Shown here: one piece after another, positions 1 through 5,670 of the stretch
Layout of the letters: the number at the start of each line of letters is the position of its first letter
How positions within the stretch are numbered: position 1 is the first letter of the stretch
Position numbers and translations under genes: made by a program
Source of the DNA: VRUE01 sp036376775
GTDB lineage: Bacteria > Actinomycetota > Thermoleophilia > Solirubrobacterales > 70-9
NCBI GenBank assembly: GCA_036376775.1
Contig: DASUZP010000117.1
Span: 1-5,683, forward strand
Length of the DNA: 5,683 bases
Reading direction: 5' to 3'
The notes under the pieces: generated by a model
What the model saw: only the letters and a program-made list of their open reading frames with translations
Databases searched by the model: none
What the model was told of the DNA's origin: nothing

Positions 1-53
1 TCCGCGCACGCCTGGCGGCACCGGACACACTTCGCGGGGCGGCGTCCTCGGTC

Positions 54-78
54 GGCCAAATGGCGCTGCCATTCGGCC
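54..78. terminator. Hairpin upstream of the sugar dehydrogenase, possible terminator
   Basis: GGCCAAATGGC at 54-64 pairs with GCCATTCGGCC at 68-78 around the three-base loop GCT. This gives an 11-bp stem with one A-C mismatch. No T-run follows on the plus strand, so this is not a classical intrinsic terminator. Stems without a U-tract are, however, often proposed as terminators in high-GC actinobacteria. It could end a gene lying to the left of the window, or be a chance structure. No function can be assigned from sequence alone. Confidence 0.3.
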
Positions 79-145
79 TCCCTGCGTCCTACCCCCGCTC
101 GGTCCGGCACTCGCCAGTCGCACACGCAGGTTATGAGACAGCTCT

Positions 146-151
146 TAGACT
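146..151 (+). promoter_or_regulatory. -10-like box for a leaderless dehydrogenase transcript
   Basis: TAGACT at 146-151 fits the actinobacterial -10 pattern TANNNT. It is followed by exactly seven bases before the ATG at 159, so transcription would begin at or next to the A of the start codon. No Shine-Dalgarno sequence lies upstream of this ATG, which agrees with a leaderless mRNA. No good -35 box is seen at the usual 16-18 bp spacing. The pattern and spacing are seen directly; promoter activity is inferred. Confidence 0.5.
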
Positions 152-158
152 GTTCCCG

Positions 159-1409
159 ATGAAGATCGGGATAGTCGGGCTCGGCTACGTCGGCCTTCCC
201 CTTGCCGTGGCCTTCGCCGAGGCAGGGCACGAGGTCGTCGGGCTCGACACCGACGTGGGCAAGATCGAGGCGCTGAACGCAGGGCACAGCCACGTCGAGG
301 ACATCCCCGACGCGACGCTGGCCGCGCTCGGGGGGCGCATCCGGGCGACGGCGGACCCGACCGAGCTCGCGCCCTGCCGGGCGGCGATCGTCTGCGTGCC
401 GACGCCGCTGACCGGGGCGCGCGAACCCGACCTCACCTACCTGACCGAGTCGGCGACGGCGCTGGCGAGCGTGCTGCAGCCCGGACAGCTGGTCGTACTC
501 GAGTCGACCACCTACCCGGGGACCACGCGCGAGCGCCTGCTGCCGATCCTCGAGCAGGGATCGGGGCTCTCGGCAGGCAGCGACTTCCACCTCGCCTTCT
601 CGCCCGAGCGGATCGATCCCGGCCGCACCGACTACACGGTGCGCACCACGCCGAAGCTCCTCGGCGGCATCACTCCCGCCTGCGCGGAGCGCGCCCGCGA
701 GCTCTACGAGCTGGTCTGCGACGAGGTCGTCGTCCTCTCGACCCCGGAGGCGGCGGAGCTCGCAAAGCTGCTCGAGAACATCTTCCGCTCGGTCAACATC
801 GCCCTGGTCAACGAGCTCTCCCAGCTCTGCGACCGGCTCGGGATCGACGTCTGGGAGGTGATCGAAGCGGCGGCGACCAAGCCCTTCGGCTTCATGCGTT
901 TCGACCCCGGCCCCGGCATGGGCGGGCACTGCCTGCCGGTCGACCCCTTCTACCTCGCCTTCAAGGCGCGCGAGCACGACTTCTACCCGGAGTTCATCGA
1001 GCTCGCCGGCAAGGTCAACCGGGCCCAGCCCGCCTACTGCGTCGACCGCATCGCCCGCGCCCTGAACGAGGCCGAAAAGCCGGTCAAGGGGTCGAGGGTC
1101 CTGATCCTCGGAGTCAGCTACAAGCCAGGGGTGGGCGACGTCCGCGAGTCGCCCGCCCTGGAGATCGTCGGCCTGCTGCGCGAGCTGGGAGCGGACGTCT
1201 CCTACCACGACCCCTTCGTGACGGAGCTGCCCGAACTCGGTCTGCGCTCGGTGGACCTCGAGCAGGGGCTCGGCTCCGCCGACCTGGCCGCGATCGTCAC
1301 CGCCCACCCGGGGATCGACTACGACGCGCTCGTCGCCACGGCGCCGTTGACGATCGACTTCCGCGGCGTCACGCGGGCGATCGGGTCGGCGAATCTGATC
1401 CGGCTGTAG
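159..1409 (+). CDS. Nucleotide-sugar 6-dehydrogenase (UDP-GlcNAc/ManNAc dehydrogenase type)
   Basis: This cytosolic enzyme (416 aa) oxidises the C6 hydroxyl of an NDP-sugar to a carboxylate in two NAD-dependent steps, supplying uronic acid sugars for polysaccharide or glycan synthesis. The N-terminal Rossmann domain opens with MKIGIVGLGYVG (GxGxxG at 7-12), followed by STTYPGTT (116-123) and SPERIDPG around E150. The central helical domain has K203 and N207 in AKLLENIFRSVNIALVNE. The catalytic cysteine is C258 in GPGMGGHCLPVDPFYL. The C-terminal domain carries GVSYKPGVGDVRESP (318-332). The GGHCLPVDP form is typical of the WbpA/WecC/TviB branch rather than UDP-glucose dehydrogenase, whose motif is GFGGSCxPKD. 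I therefore infer an N-acetyl-hexosamine substrate, but this is not proven. An in-frame ATG at 60 exists; 159 is chosen because the Rossmann strand normally begins the protein and a -10-like box sits directly upstream. The length is normal. The 3' end overlaps convergent pabAB by 41 bp. Confidence 0.93.
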   Translation: MKIGIVGLGYVGLPLAVAFAEAGHEVVGLDTDVGKIEALNAGHSHVEDIPDATLAALGGRIRATADPTELAPCRAAIVCVPTPLTGAREPDLTYLTESATALASVLQPGQLVVLESTTYPGTTRERLLPILEQGSGLSAGSDFHLAFSPERIDPGRTDYTVRTTPKLLGGITPACAERARELYELVCDEVVVLSTPEAAELAKLLENIFRSVNIALVNELSQLCDRLGIDVWEVIEAAATKPFGFMRFDPGPGMGGHCLPVDPFYLAFKAREHDFYPEFIELAGKVNRAQPAYCVDRIARALNEAEKPVKGSRVLILGVSYKPGVGDVRESPALEIVGLLRELGADVSYHDPFVTELPELGLRSVDLEQGLGSADLAAIVTAHPGIDYDALVATAPLTIDFRGVTRAIGSANLIRL

Positions 1410-3582
1410 CCGGGCTTGCGGTACCGAGGCCCCGAGTGGGGTCGGTTGCGGGGTCGATCGCCCGCATCGGCGCGCGCGCCTTCAGCAGCATCTCCTCGTA
1501 CTCGTCCTCGGGGTCGGACTGCATCACGATCGCGCCGCCGGCGCCTACCCGAATCGAGTCGCCGTCGCAGACGATCGTCCTGATCGCGACGCTGAGGTCG
1601 CATCCGCCGCTCAGGCCGAAGTAGCCGATCGCCCCCGAGTAGACGCCGCGTGGACTTCCCTCCAGCTCGTCGATGATCCGCATCGTGCGTAGCTTGGGCG
1701 CGCCGGTCATCGATCCCGGCGGAAAGCAGGCTTGGGCGCAGTCGGGCGCCCGCAGCTCCTCGCGCAGCAGCCCCCGCACGGTGGTGACCAGCTGGTGCAC
1801 GGTCTCATAGCTCTCGACCTGCATCAGGGCGGGCACGTGAACGGTGCCCACCTGGCAGACCGAGCCGAGGTCGTTGCGCAGCAGGTCGGCGATCATCAGG
1901 TTCTCCGCCCGGTTCTTCTCGTCGCCGCGCAGGCGCTCGGCCAGGCGCACATCCTCCGCCGCTGCCTCGCTCCTCCGGCTCGTCCCCTTGATCGGCTTCG
2001 CCTCGACCCAGCGATCGCGGCCGACGCGCAGAAACCGCTCCGGCGAGGAGCTGAGCACAGCGACATCGCCGCAACGCACAAAGGAGGAGAACGGCGCCGG
2101 ATTGACCCGGCGCAGGGTGCGGTAGAGGTCGAGTGGCTCCGGTGCGTTGTCGGCGAGGACCGAGTTCGTCAAACAGACCTCGTAGGTCTCGCCCTCGGCG
2201 AGCAGCCGCTTGCACGCGGCGATCTCCGCGAGGTAACGCTCGTGCGGCCGGGTAAGCCGGAACTCGACCGGGTCGGCGGCGGATCGCTCGATCGAGGCCG
2301 GGTCTGCAGGGGGCTGCAGCGCGCCCAGCCGGCCCGCCGTCGTCTCGATCCAATCCTCCGCCTCCGCTTTGCCCCCGGGCTCGGCAAGGCAGAGCAGATA
2401 GGTATGGCGCTCGGCGTGGTCGAAGGCGATCATGCGGCCGGCAAAGACGAAGGCCGCATCGGGCAGCGGCGACTCGTGTGCCGCCTCGCCGCCACACTCG
2501 GCCTTCAGCTCATAGCCGAGCCAGCCGGCAAAACCGCAGTCGAACTCGAAGGGAAGCTCAGCCTCGCGCAAAGGCAGACGCTCGGTCTCCGCAGCGAGGT
2601 AGTCGAAGATCGATTCGCGCCGCAGCTCAACCTCGTCATCACGCTCAACCCGAACCTCACCGGCTTCAACGTCATAGGTAACGCTCGCGCCCAGCGATCC
2701 GTCGTCGTCGCCCATGAATGAGAAACGCGTTCCCTCGCCGGCCCTGCTGCTATCGAGCCAAAAGGCGTTCTCGCTCGCGACGTAAAGCTGGACGAAAACG
2801 CACTCGGGGTCGAAGAGGCGATCGAGCCGCTTCACGACGAGCCGCGGTGAAGGGGCGACGGGGTGTCCCTCCTGCGCAGCGGCGTCCTGTTTTTCGCCCT
2901 GAGGGATTCGGCGTGGCCGCGACCGGCATCCCTGGCGAAAAACCCAGCCAGCGGGAGGGACACCCCGTCGCCCCCGTCGCGATGCGTCCGAAGCACCTCG
3001 CAGAAATCGCTCGCTCAAATCATGGAAGTTCTCGATCAGACGTCGCCCGTGCTCTGTGCAGATCGACTCGGGATGGAACTGCACGCCCCAGAGCGGTCGC
3101 TCGCGGTGCTCGAGCGCCATCAGGACGCCATCGCTTGTCCAGGCAATCCCGTGCAGGTCGCCCGGCAACGGCTGCTCGACGCAGAGCGAGTGGTAGCGGA
3201 CCGCCTGAAACTCGCGGGGAATGCCGACGAAGAGCGGCGAGTCGTCGTGGAGGATCGCGCTGAGGCGGCCGTGAACCGGCTCGGGAGCCGGGACGACCGC
3301 AGCGCCGAATGCGGTCCCCAGCCCTTGATGACCGAGGCAGACACCGAGCAACGGCACGCCGGCGTGGCGGATGACTTCCTCGCAGACGCCGAAGTCACCG
3401 GCGCGGTCGGGCCTGCCCGGCCCCGCTGAGACGACCACGTTGTCGAACCCGAGCCGCGCCAGCTCCGCCCAGCTCGCTTCGTCGTTGCGGACGACCAGCG
3501 GCTCCTCGCCGTTCGCCTCCGCCAGCAGCTGGAAGAGGTTGTAGGTGAAGGAGTCGTAGTTGTCGATCAGCAGCGTCTTCAA
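1369..3582 (-). CDS. pabAB: Bifunctional aminodeoxychorismate synthase (PabA-PabB fusion)
   Basis: This enzyme (737 aa) makes 4-amino-4-deoxychorismate from chorismate and glutamine, the first committed step of 4-aminobenzoate and folate synthesis. The N-terminal glutamine amidotransferase (about 1-195) begins KTLLIDNYDSFTYNL and has the nucleophile C82 in GVCLGHQGLG, with H170 and E172 in WGVQFHPES. The PabB part (about 247-705) has FAGWLGYELKAE (351-362), SSSPERFLRV (511-520), PIKGTSRR (530-537), DLLRNDLG (566-573), HQLVTTVRG (596-604), FPPGSMTGAPK (620-630) and a glycine-rich end (680-704). K532 of PIKGT is the lysine that marks PabB; anthranilate synthase TrpE has PIAGT. The start is TTG at 3582, with GAGG seven bases upstream. 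The frame stays open far upstream, but those residues are antisense to pabC and the next gene. Two oddities are a very basic linker (about 196-246) encoded by a large palindrome, and a 33-residue low-complexity tail after the conserved core, the last 13 codons of which overlap the dehydrogenase gene. Divergent pabC supports a folate role. Confidence 0.95.
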   Translation of the reverse strand: MKTLLIDNYDSFTYNLFQLLAEANGEEPLVVRNDEASWAELARLGFDNVVVSAGPGRPDRAGDFGVCEEVIRHAGVPLLGVCLGHQGLGTAFGAAVVPAPEPVHGRLSAILHDDSPLFVGIPREFQAVRYHSLCVEQPLPGDLHGIAWTSDGVLMALEHRERPLWGVQFHPESICTEHGRRLIENFHDLSERFLRGASDASRRGRRGVPPAGWVFRQGCRSRPRRIPQGEKQDAAAQEGHPVAPSPRLVVKRLDRLFDPECVFVQLYVASENAFWLDSSRAGEGTRFSFMGDDDGSLGASVTYDVEAGEVRVERDDEVELRRESIFDYLAAETERLPLREAELPFEFDCGFAGWLGYELKAECGGEAAHESPLPDAAFVFAGRMIAFDHAERHTYLLCLAEPGGKAEAEDWIETTAGRLGALQPPADPASIERSAADPVEFRLTRPHERYLAEIAACKRLLAEGETYEVCLTNSVLADNAPEPLDLYRTLRRVNPAPFSSFVRCGDVAVLSSSPERFLRVGRDRWVEAKPIKGTSRRSEAAAEDVRLAERLRGDEKNRAENLMIADLLRNDLGSVCQVGTVHVPALMQVESYETVHQLVTTVRGLLREELRAPDCAQACFPPGSMTGAPKLRTMRIIDELEGSPRGVYSGAIGYFGLSGGCDLSVAIRTIVCDGDSIRVGAGGAIVMQSDPEDEYEEMLLKARAPMRAIDPATDPTRGLGTASPATAGSDSPTRSPA
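1423..1446. terminator. Hairpin in the pabAB tail, possible bidirectional terminator
   Basis: ACCGA (1423-1427) and CCCC (1430-1433) pair with GGGG (1438-1441) and TCGGT (1442-1446) around the loop GAGT, leaving a two-base GG bulge at 1428-1429. The stem lies 13 bases after the dehydrogenase stop codon and inside the last part of pabAB, where it encodes residues 713-720. There is no T-run on either strand. Its place between two converging genes that leave no free intergenic space makes a terminator role plausible, but this is inference. Confidence 0.35.
2852..2974. repeat. Long imperfect palindrome in the PabA-PabB linker
   Basis: A perfect 21-bp inverted repeat forms the outer arms (2852-2872 with 2954-2974, starting GGGGCGACGGGG and ending CCCCGTCGCCCC). 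A second perfect 10-bp pair lies inside: GTTTTTCGCC at 2889-2898 with GGCGAAAAAC at 2934-2943. A third 6-bp pair follows: AGGGAT at 2902-2907 with ATCCCT at 2928-2933. The whole unit could fold into one long hairpin. It spans 123 bp, which is 41 codons, and keeps the pabAB frame without a stop, encoding roughly residues 203-244 of the fusion protein. These residues are arginine- and proline-rich and fall between the two conserved domains. No target-site duplication is obvious. It resembles a MITE-like or palindromic insertion in a permissive linker. Origin and mobility are inferred; the symmetry is seen directly. Confidence 0.85.
2963..2980. repeat. Tandem 9-bp direct repeat at the palindrome edge
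   Basis: CCCCGTCGC occurs twice without a gap, at 2963-2971 and 2972-2980. The first copy is part of the right palindrome arm and the second extends past it. The left arm has only one reverse-complement copy (2855-2863). It may be slippage at the element boundary or a trace of the insertion event; the sequence does not say which. Confidence 0.7.
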
Positions 3583-3589
3583 CGAATCG

Positions 3590-3593
3590 CCTC
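3590..3593 (-). promoter_or_regulatory. Ribosome binding site deciding the TTG start of pabAB
   Basis: On the minus strand GAGG (within GCGAGGCG) lies seven bases upstream of the TTG at 3582, which begins the conserved KTLLIDNYDSFTYNL segment. The next in-frame upstream candidate, TTG at 3624, has no Shine-Dalgarno match. This supports 3582 as the start. The site lies in the 49-bp gap shared with divergent pabC. Confidence 0.6.
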
Positions 3594-3631
3594 GCGGCGG
3601 CAGATCGAGACGAGGTTGCCACAATGGCCCG

Positions 3632-4426
3632 GTGTTCGACCGCCGCCGGCCCGACCCCGCGCAGGGAGTCTTCGAGACCCTGTTGGTTCTCGACGGCCGC
3701 CCGGTCGAGCTCGATGCCCACCTCAATCGGTTGGAAGCGAGCCTCGAAACGCTCTTCCCAGACCACAGCCTCCCCCCACTTGACGTGCCGGTGGAAAAAG
3801 GTCCATATGGGCACCTATCCACCGGCACGGTCGATGGACACGGCTTGGGCGCACTGCGGATCTCGGTTGCCCCCGGGGATGACGGGGGGCTAGAGGCGCA
3901 GATCGAGCGGCGCAAGGCTCCCCTTGCAGGCTTCATGTCGCCGGCTGGCAGAAGGTTGCCAACTGCCGAGGTGTCGCTTCGCCGCCTCACGCTGGCAGGC
4001 GGGCTCGGTGCCCACAAGTGGGCCGATCGCTCGCTGCTGGACGAAGCGCAAGCCACGTTGCCCGAGGGCGCCCTGCCGATCCTCGTCGACGAGGACGGCA
4101 CGGTGCTGGAGGCGGCGCGCGCCAACGTCTTCGCGGTGCGGGACGGGCGCCTTCTCACCCCCCCGACCGACGGCCGCATCCTCCCCGGGGTCACACGCAT
4201 GCGGGTGCTCGAGATCGCCGCTGGGCTGGGCGTGGAGACGGCGGAGACGGCGCTCGCCAGCGGCGATCTCCTCGCTGCGGACGAGGTTTTCCTGACCGGC
4301 TCGGTGCGGGGCATCGAGCCCGCACTCTCGCTCGACGGGGCACCGCTCCGCCACGAGGGCGAGATCTCAGGACGCCTCGCCGCTGAGCTGCGGCGAGCCT
4401 GGGCCGGCGCGACCACCGCATCCTGA
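3632..4426 (+). CDS. pabC: Aminodeoxychorismate lyase (class IV PLP enzyme)
   Basis: This protein (264 aa) belongs to fold-type IV PLP enzymes, the family of branched-chain and D-amino acid transaminases and PabC. Next to pabAB the likely reaction is 4-amino-4-deoxychorismate to 4-aminobenzoate plus pyruvate. Visible features are GVFETLLVLDGRPVELDAHLNRL near the N-terminus, the probable PLP lysine K129 in GGLGAHKWADR, E160 in VLEAARANVFAV, the phosphate-binding GRILPGVTR (181-189), and DEVFLTGSVRGIEP near the end. The GTG start at 3632 is chosen because it places the FET motif at the usual distance and does not overlap pabAB. No good Shine-Dalgarno precedes it; CACAAT at 3620-3625 could be a weak -10 for leaderless expression. 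An in-frame TTG at 3560 has a well-placed AGGAG, but the residues it adds are antisense to conserved PabA codons. Residues about 52-66 are encoded by a palindrome. An aminotransferase role cannot be excluded from sequence, though context favours PabC. Confidence 0.87.
   Translation: MFDRRRPDPAQGVFETLLVLDGRPVELDAHLNRLEASLETLFPDHSLPPLDVPVEKGPYGHLSTGTVDGHGLGALRISVAPGDDGGLEAQIERRKAPLAGFMSPAGRRLPTAEVSLRRLTLAGGLGAHKWADRSLLDEAQATLPEGALPILVDEDGTVLEAARANVFAVRDGRLLTPPTDGRILPGVTRMRVLEIAAGLGVETAETALASGDLLAADEVFLTGSVRGIEPALSLDGAPLRHEGEISGRLAAELRRAWAGATTAS
3784..3829. repeat. Palindrome inside pabC
   Basis: CGTGCCGGTGGA at 3784-3795 pairs perfectly over 12 bp with TCCACCGGCACG at 3818-3829. An inner AGGT/ACCT pair (3799-3802 with 3813-3816) can extend the stem toward a CCATATGG-containing loop. 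The segment encodes VPVEKGPYGHLSTGT in PabC (residues 52-66). Its codons GAA AAA GGT CCA TAT are unusually AT-rich for this gene, and it falls between the N-terminal FET motif and the lysine region. It may be a small inserted palindromic repeat tolerated in a loop, or a hairpin that affects pabC expression. The symmetry is seen; the rest is inference. Confidence 0.75.
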
Positions 4427-4435
4427 GCCTTCGGA

Positions 4436-4441
4436 TAGGGT
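4436..4441 (+). promoter_or_regulatory. -10-like box before the CoA-ligase gene
   Basis: TAGGGT at 4436-4441 fits TANNNT and lies 11 bases before the ATG at 4453. It would give a transcript with a leader of about five or six bases. No recognisable -35 is seen. The AGGG inside this box could alternatively be a poorly spaced ribosome binding site, 12 bases from the ATG, for read-through transcription from pabC, which ends at 4426. The two readings cannot be separated from sequence. Confidence 0.35.
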
Positions 4442-4452
4442 GCGCGACCGCA

Positions 4453-5670
4453 ATGCGCTTCTACGAGTACGAGGCACGCAAGATCGTCGAGTTGGCGGGA
4501 ATTCCCGTCACCAAGTACGGCTTCTGCCAGACCGCCGACGAGGCCCGCAAGGCCGCCGAAGACATCGGCGGGCCGGTGGTGATCAAGTCGCAGGTGCTGA
4601 GCGGCGGTCGGATGAAGGCCGGCGGGGTCAAGTTCGCCGACACGCCCGAGGAGGCCGCCGAGCACGCCGAGGCGATCCTCAAGCTGGAGATCAACGGCCA
4701 CATGCCACGCGGGGTGCTGGTCGACCCGAAAGCGGAGGTCAAGCAGGAGTACTACGCGAGCGTCGTCTGGGACGGCACCGCGAAGCGGCCGCTGATGCTG
4801 TTCAGCGACATGGGCGGGATCGACATCGAGGAGGTCGCCGAGACCCACCCCGACCACGTCGGTCGCGGTCACGTCACCAATCTGATGCCGATTCCCGACT
4901 TCGAGGCCAAGCAGACGATCGCGGCGACCGGCGTCACCGGCTCGCAGCTGAACCGCGCCACCCCGATCCTGGCCAAGCTCGCCCGCCTCTTCCGCGACAA
5001 CGACATGACCCTGGCCGAGATCAACCCGCTGGCCGAGCTCACCGACGGCAGCTTCGTCGCCCTCGACGCCCACATGGAGATGGAGAACGAGGCGGTCGGC
5101 CGCCAGAAGGGCCTGCTGCGCAAGCGGCTGGAGATCGCCGAGGAGGACACCCGCGAGACCTACGAGCCATCAGACTTCGAGCGCCACGTCGCCGCGATCG
5201 ACGCCGCCGACCACCGCGGCGTGATCCAGGGCAAGGACCACGGCTTCGAGGGCAACCTCGGCCTCGTGATCGGCGCCGGCGGCGGCTCGCTGACGCTGAC
5301 CGACGCGGTCCGCAGCCAGGGCGGCAAGCCCGCCAACTACTCCGAGATCGGCGGCAACCCCTCGGTAGCCAAGGCCTGCGGCCTGGCCAAGGAGGTGCTG
5401 GAAAAGGACGGCGTCGAGAAGATCGCGGTGATGATGTCGATCGTCTCCAACACCCGTGTGGACATCGTCGCCCGCGGCGTGATCAAGGCCTGCCTCGAGC
5501 TCGGCAAGGACCCCGGCGAGACGATCGCGATCTTCCGCATCCCCGGCGCCTGGGAGGACGAGGGCTTCAAGATCCTCGAGCGCTACGGGGTCGAGTACTG
5601 CGACCGCTCGGTCTCGATGTGGGAGGCGGCGGGCCGCGCTGTGGCCAAGATCCAGGGAGCAAACACATGA
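4453..5670 (+). CDS. sucC: ATP-grasp acyl-CoA ligase beta subunit (SucC / ATP-citrate lyase family)
   Basis: This 405-aa protein is the nucleotide-binding subunit of an ADP-forming acid-CoA ligase, most simply succinyl-CoA synthetase of the TCA cycle. The partner alpha subunit, which carries the phosphorylated histidine, should be encoded downstream. The N-terminal ATP-grasp domain has K45 in VVIKSQVL, the loop SGGRMKAGGVK (50-60), E99, and the metal ligands in AEINPLAEL (188-196) and ALDAHM (D205). The C-terminal CoA-ligase domain begins around 262 with VIGAGGGSLTLTDAV (272-286) and ANYSEIGGNPS. Typical SucC has GGRGKAGGVK, FGGIVRCD and a GNN/GTNxxxG segment. Here these read GGRMKAGGVK, SIVSNTRVD and PGAWEDEG. 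ANYSEIGGNPS and TIAIFRIPGAWEDEGFKIL recall the equivalent parts of ATP-citrate lyase. Family membership is certain, but the acid substrate (succinate, citrate or another) is not. The ATG start places the family-typical FYEYEARKI at the N-terminus. The gene follows pabC by 26 bp, and its stop overlaps the next start (ATGA). Confidence 0.88.
   Translation: MRFYEYEARKIVELAGIPVTKYGFCQTADEARKAAEDIGGPVVIKSQVLSGGRMKAGGVKFADTPEEAAEHAEAILKLEINGHMPRGVLVDPKAEVKQEYYASVVWDGTAKRPLMLFSDMGGIDIEEVAETHPDHVGRGHVTNLMPIPDFEAKQTIAATGVTGSQLNRATPILAKLARLFRDNDMTLAEINPLAELTDGSFVALDAHMEMENEAVGRQKGLLRKRLEIAEEDTRETYEPSDFERHVAAIDAADHRGVIQGKDHGFEGNLGLVIGAGGGSLTLTDAVRSQGGKPANYSEIGGNPSVAKACGLAKEVLEKDGVEKIAVMMSIVSNTRVDIVARGVIKACLELGKDPGETIAIFRIPGAWEDEGFKILERYGVEYCDRSVSMWEAAGRAVAKIQGANT
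5654..5659 (+). promoter_or_regulatory. Ribosome binding site for the downstream gene
   Basis: AGGGAG at 5654-5659, inside the last codons of the CoA-ligase gene, lies seven bases before the ATG at 5667. This is good Shine-Dalgarno spacing and supports translation of the next gene from the overlapping ATGA. Confidence 0.65.

Larger units (their letters stand above)
1..158. other. Non-coding leader upstream of the sugar dehydrogenase
   Basis: This stretch has no convincing gene. All three forward frames are open for much of it, as expected in GC-rich DNA, but the translations are arginine-, serine- and proline-rich and match no family I know. The dehydrogenase frame also stays open back to the window edge, with an ATG at 60. 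However, the residues it would add before the conserved MKIGIVGLGYVG start look like untranslated leader. The stretch holds a hairpin (54-78) and a promoter-like box (146-151), both listed separately. Confidence 0.6.

Noticed and set aside
1..72. A possible divergent gene on the minus strand starting at ATG 72, with GGGAGG four bases upstream.
   Set aside because: Only 24 codons are visible (MAAPFGRPRTPPREVC...), proline- and arginine-rich and unrecognisable. The start sits inside the 54-78 hairpin. There is not enough evidence without the sequence to the left.
1..162. A forward frame open from the window edge to a TGA at 160-162 that overlaps the dehydrogenase ATG (ATGA), which could be the end of an upstream gene with translational coupling.
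   Set aside because: The translation is rich in R, S, H and T with no family resemblance. It also runs through a hairpin and a promoter-like box, so it looks like non-coding DNA.
159..1409. Assignment of the dehydrogenase as UDP-glucose 6-dehydrogenase (Ugd).
   Set aside because: The catalytic motif reads GGHCLPVDP rather than GFGGSCxPKD, which points to the N-acetyl-hexosamine dehydrogenase branch.
1732..2721. A 329-codon open frame on the plus strand opposite the PabB part.
   Set aside because: It is fully antisense to conserved chorismate-binding motifs, has no recognisable domain, and begins with a TTG lacking a ribosome binding site. It is a shadow of pabAB.
1369..3582. Assignment of the fusion as anthranilate synthase (TrpE-TrpG type) for tryptophan or phenazine synthesis.
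   Set aside because: The domain order here is amidotransferase first, whereas TrpEG and PhzE-type fusions have the synthase domain first. The motif is PIKGT, with the PabB lysine, not PIAGT, and the divergent neighbour is a PabC-like enzyme.
3583..5073. The pabAB reading frame stays open on the minus strand for about 1.5 kb upstream of the TTG start, giving an apparent 1234-residue protein.
   Set aside because: The extra residues are antisense to well-conserved pabC and CoA-ligase coding sequence and show no domain. Long antisense open frames are common in GC-rich genes with strong third-position bias.
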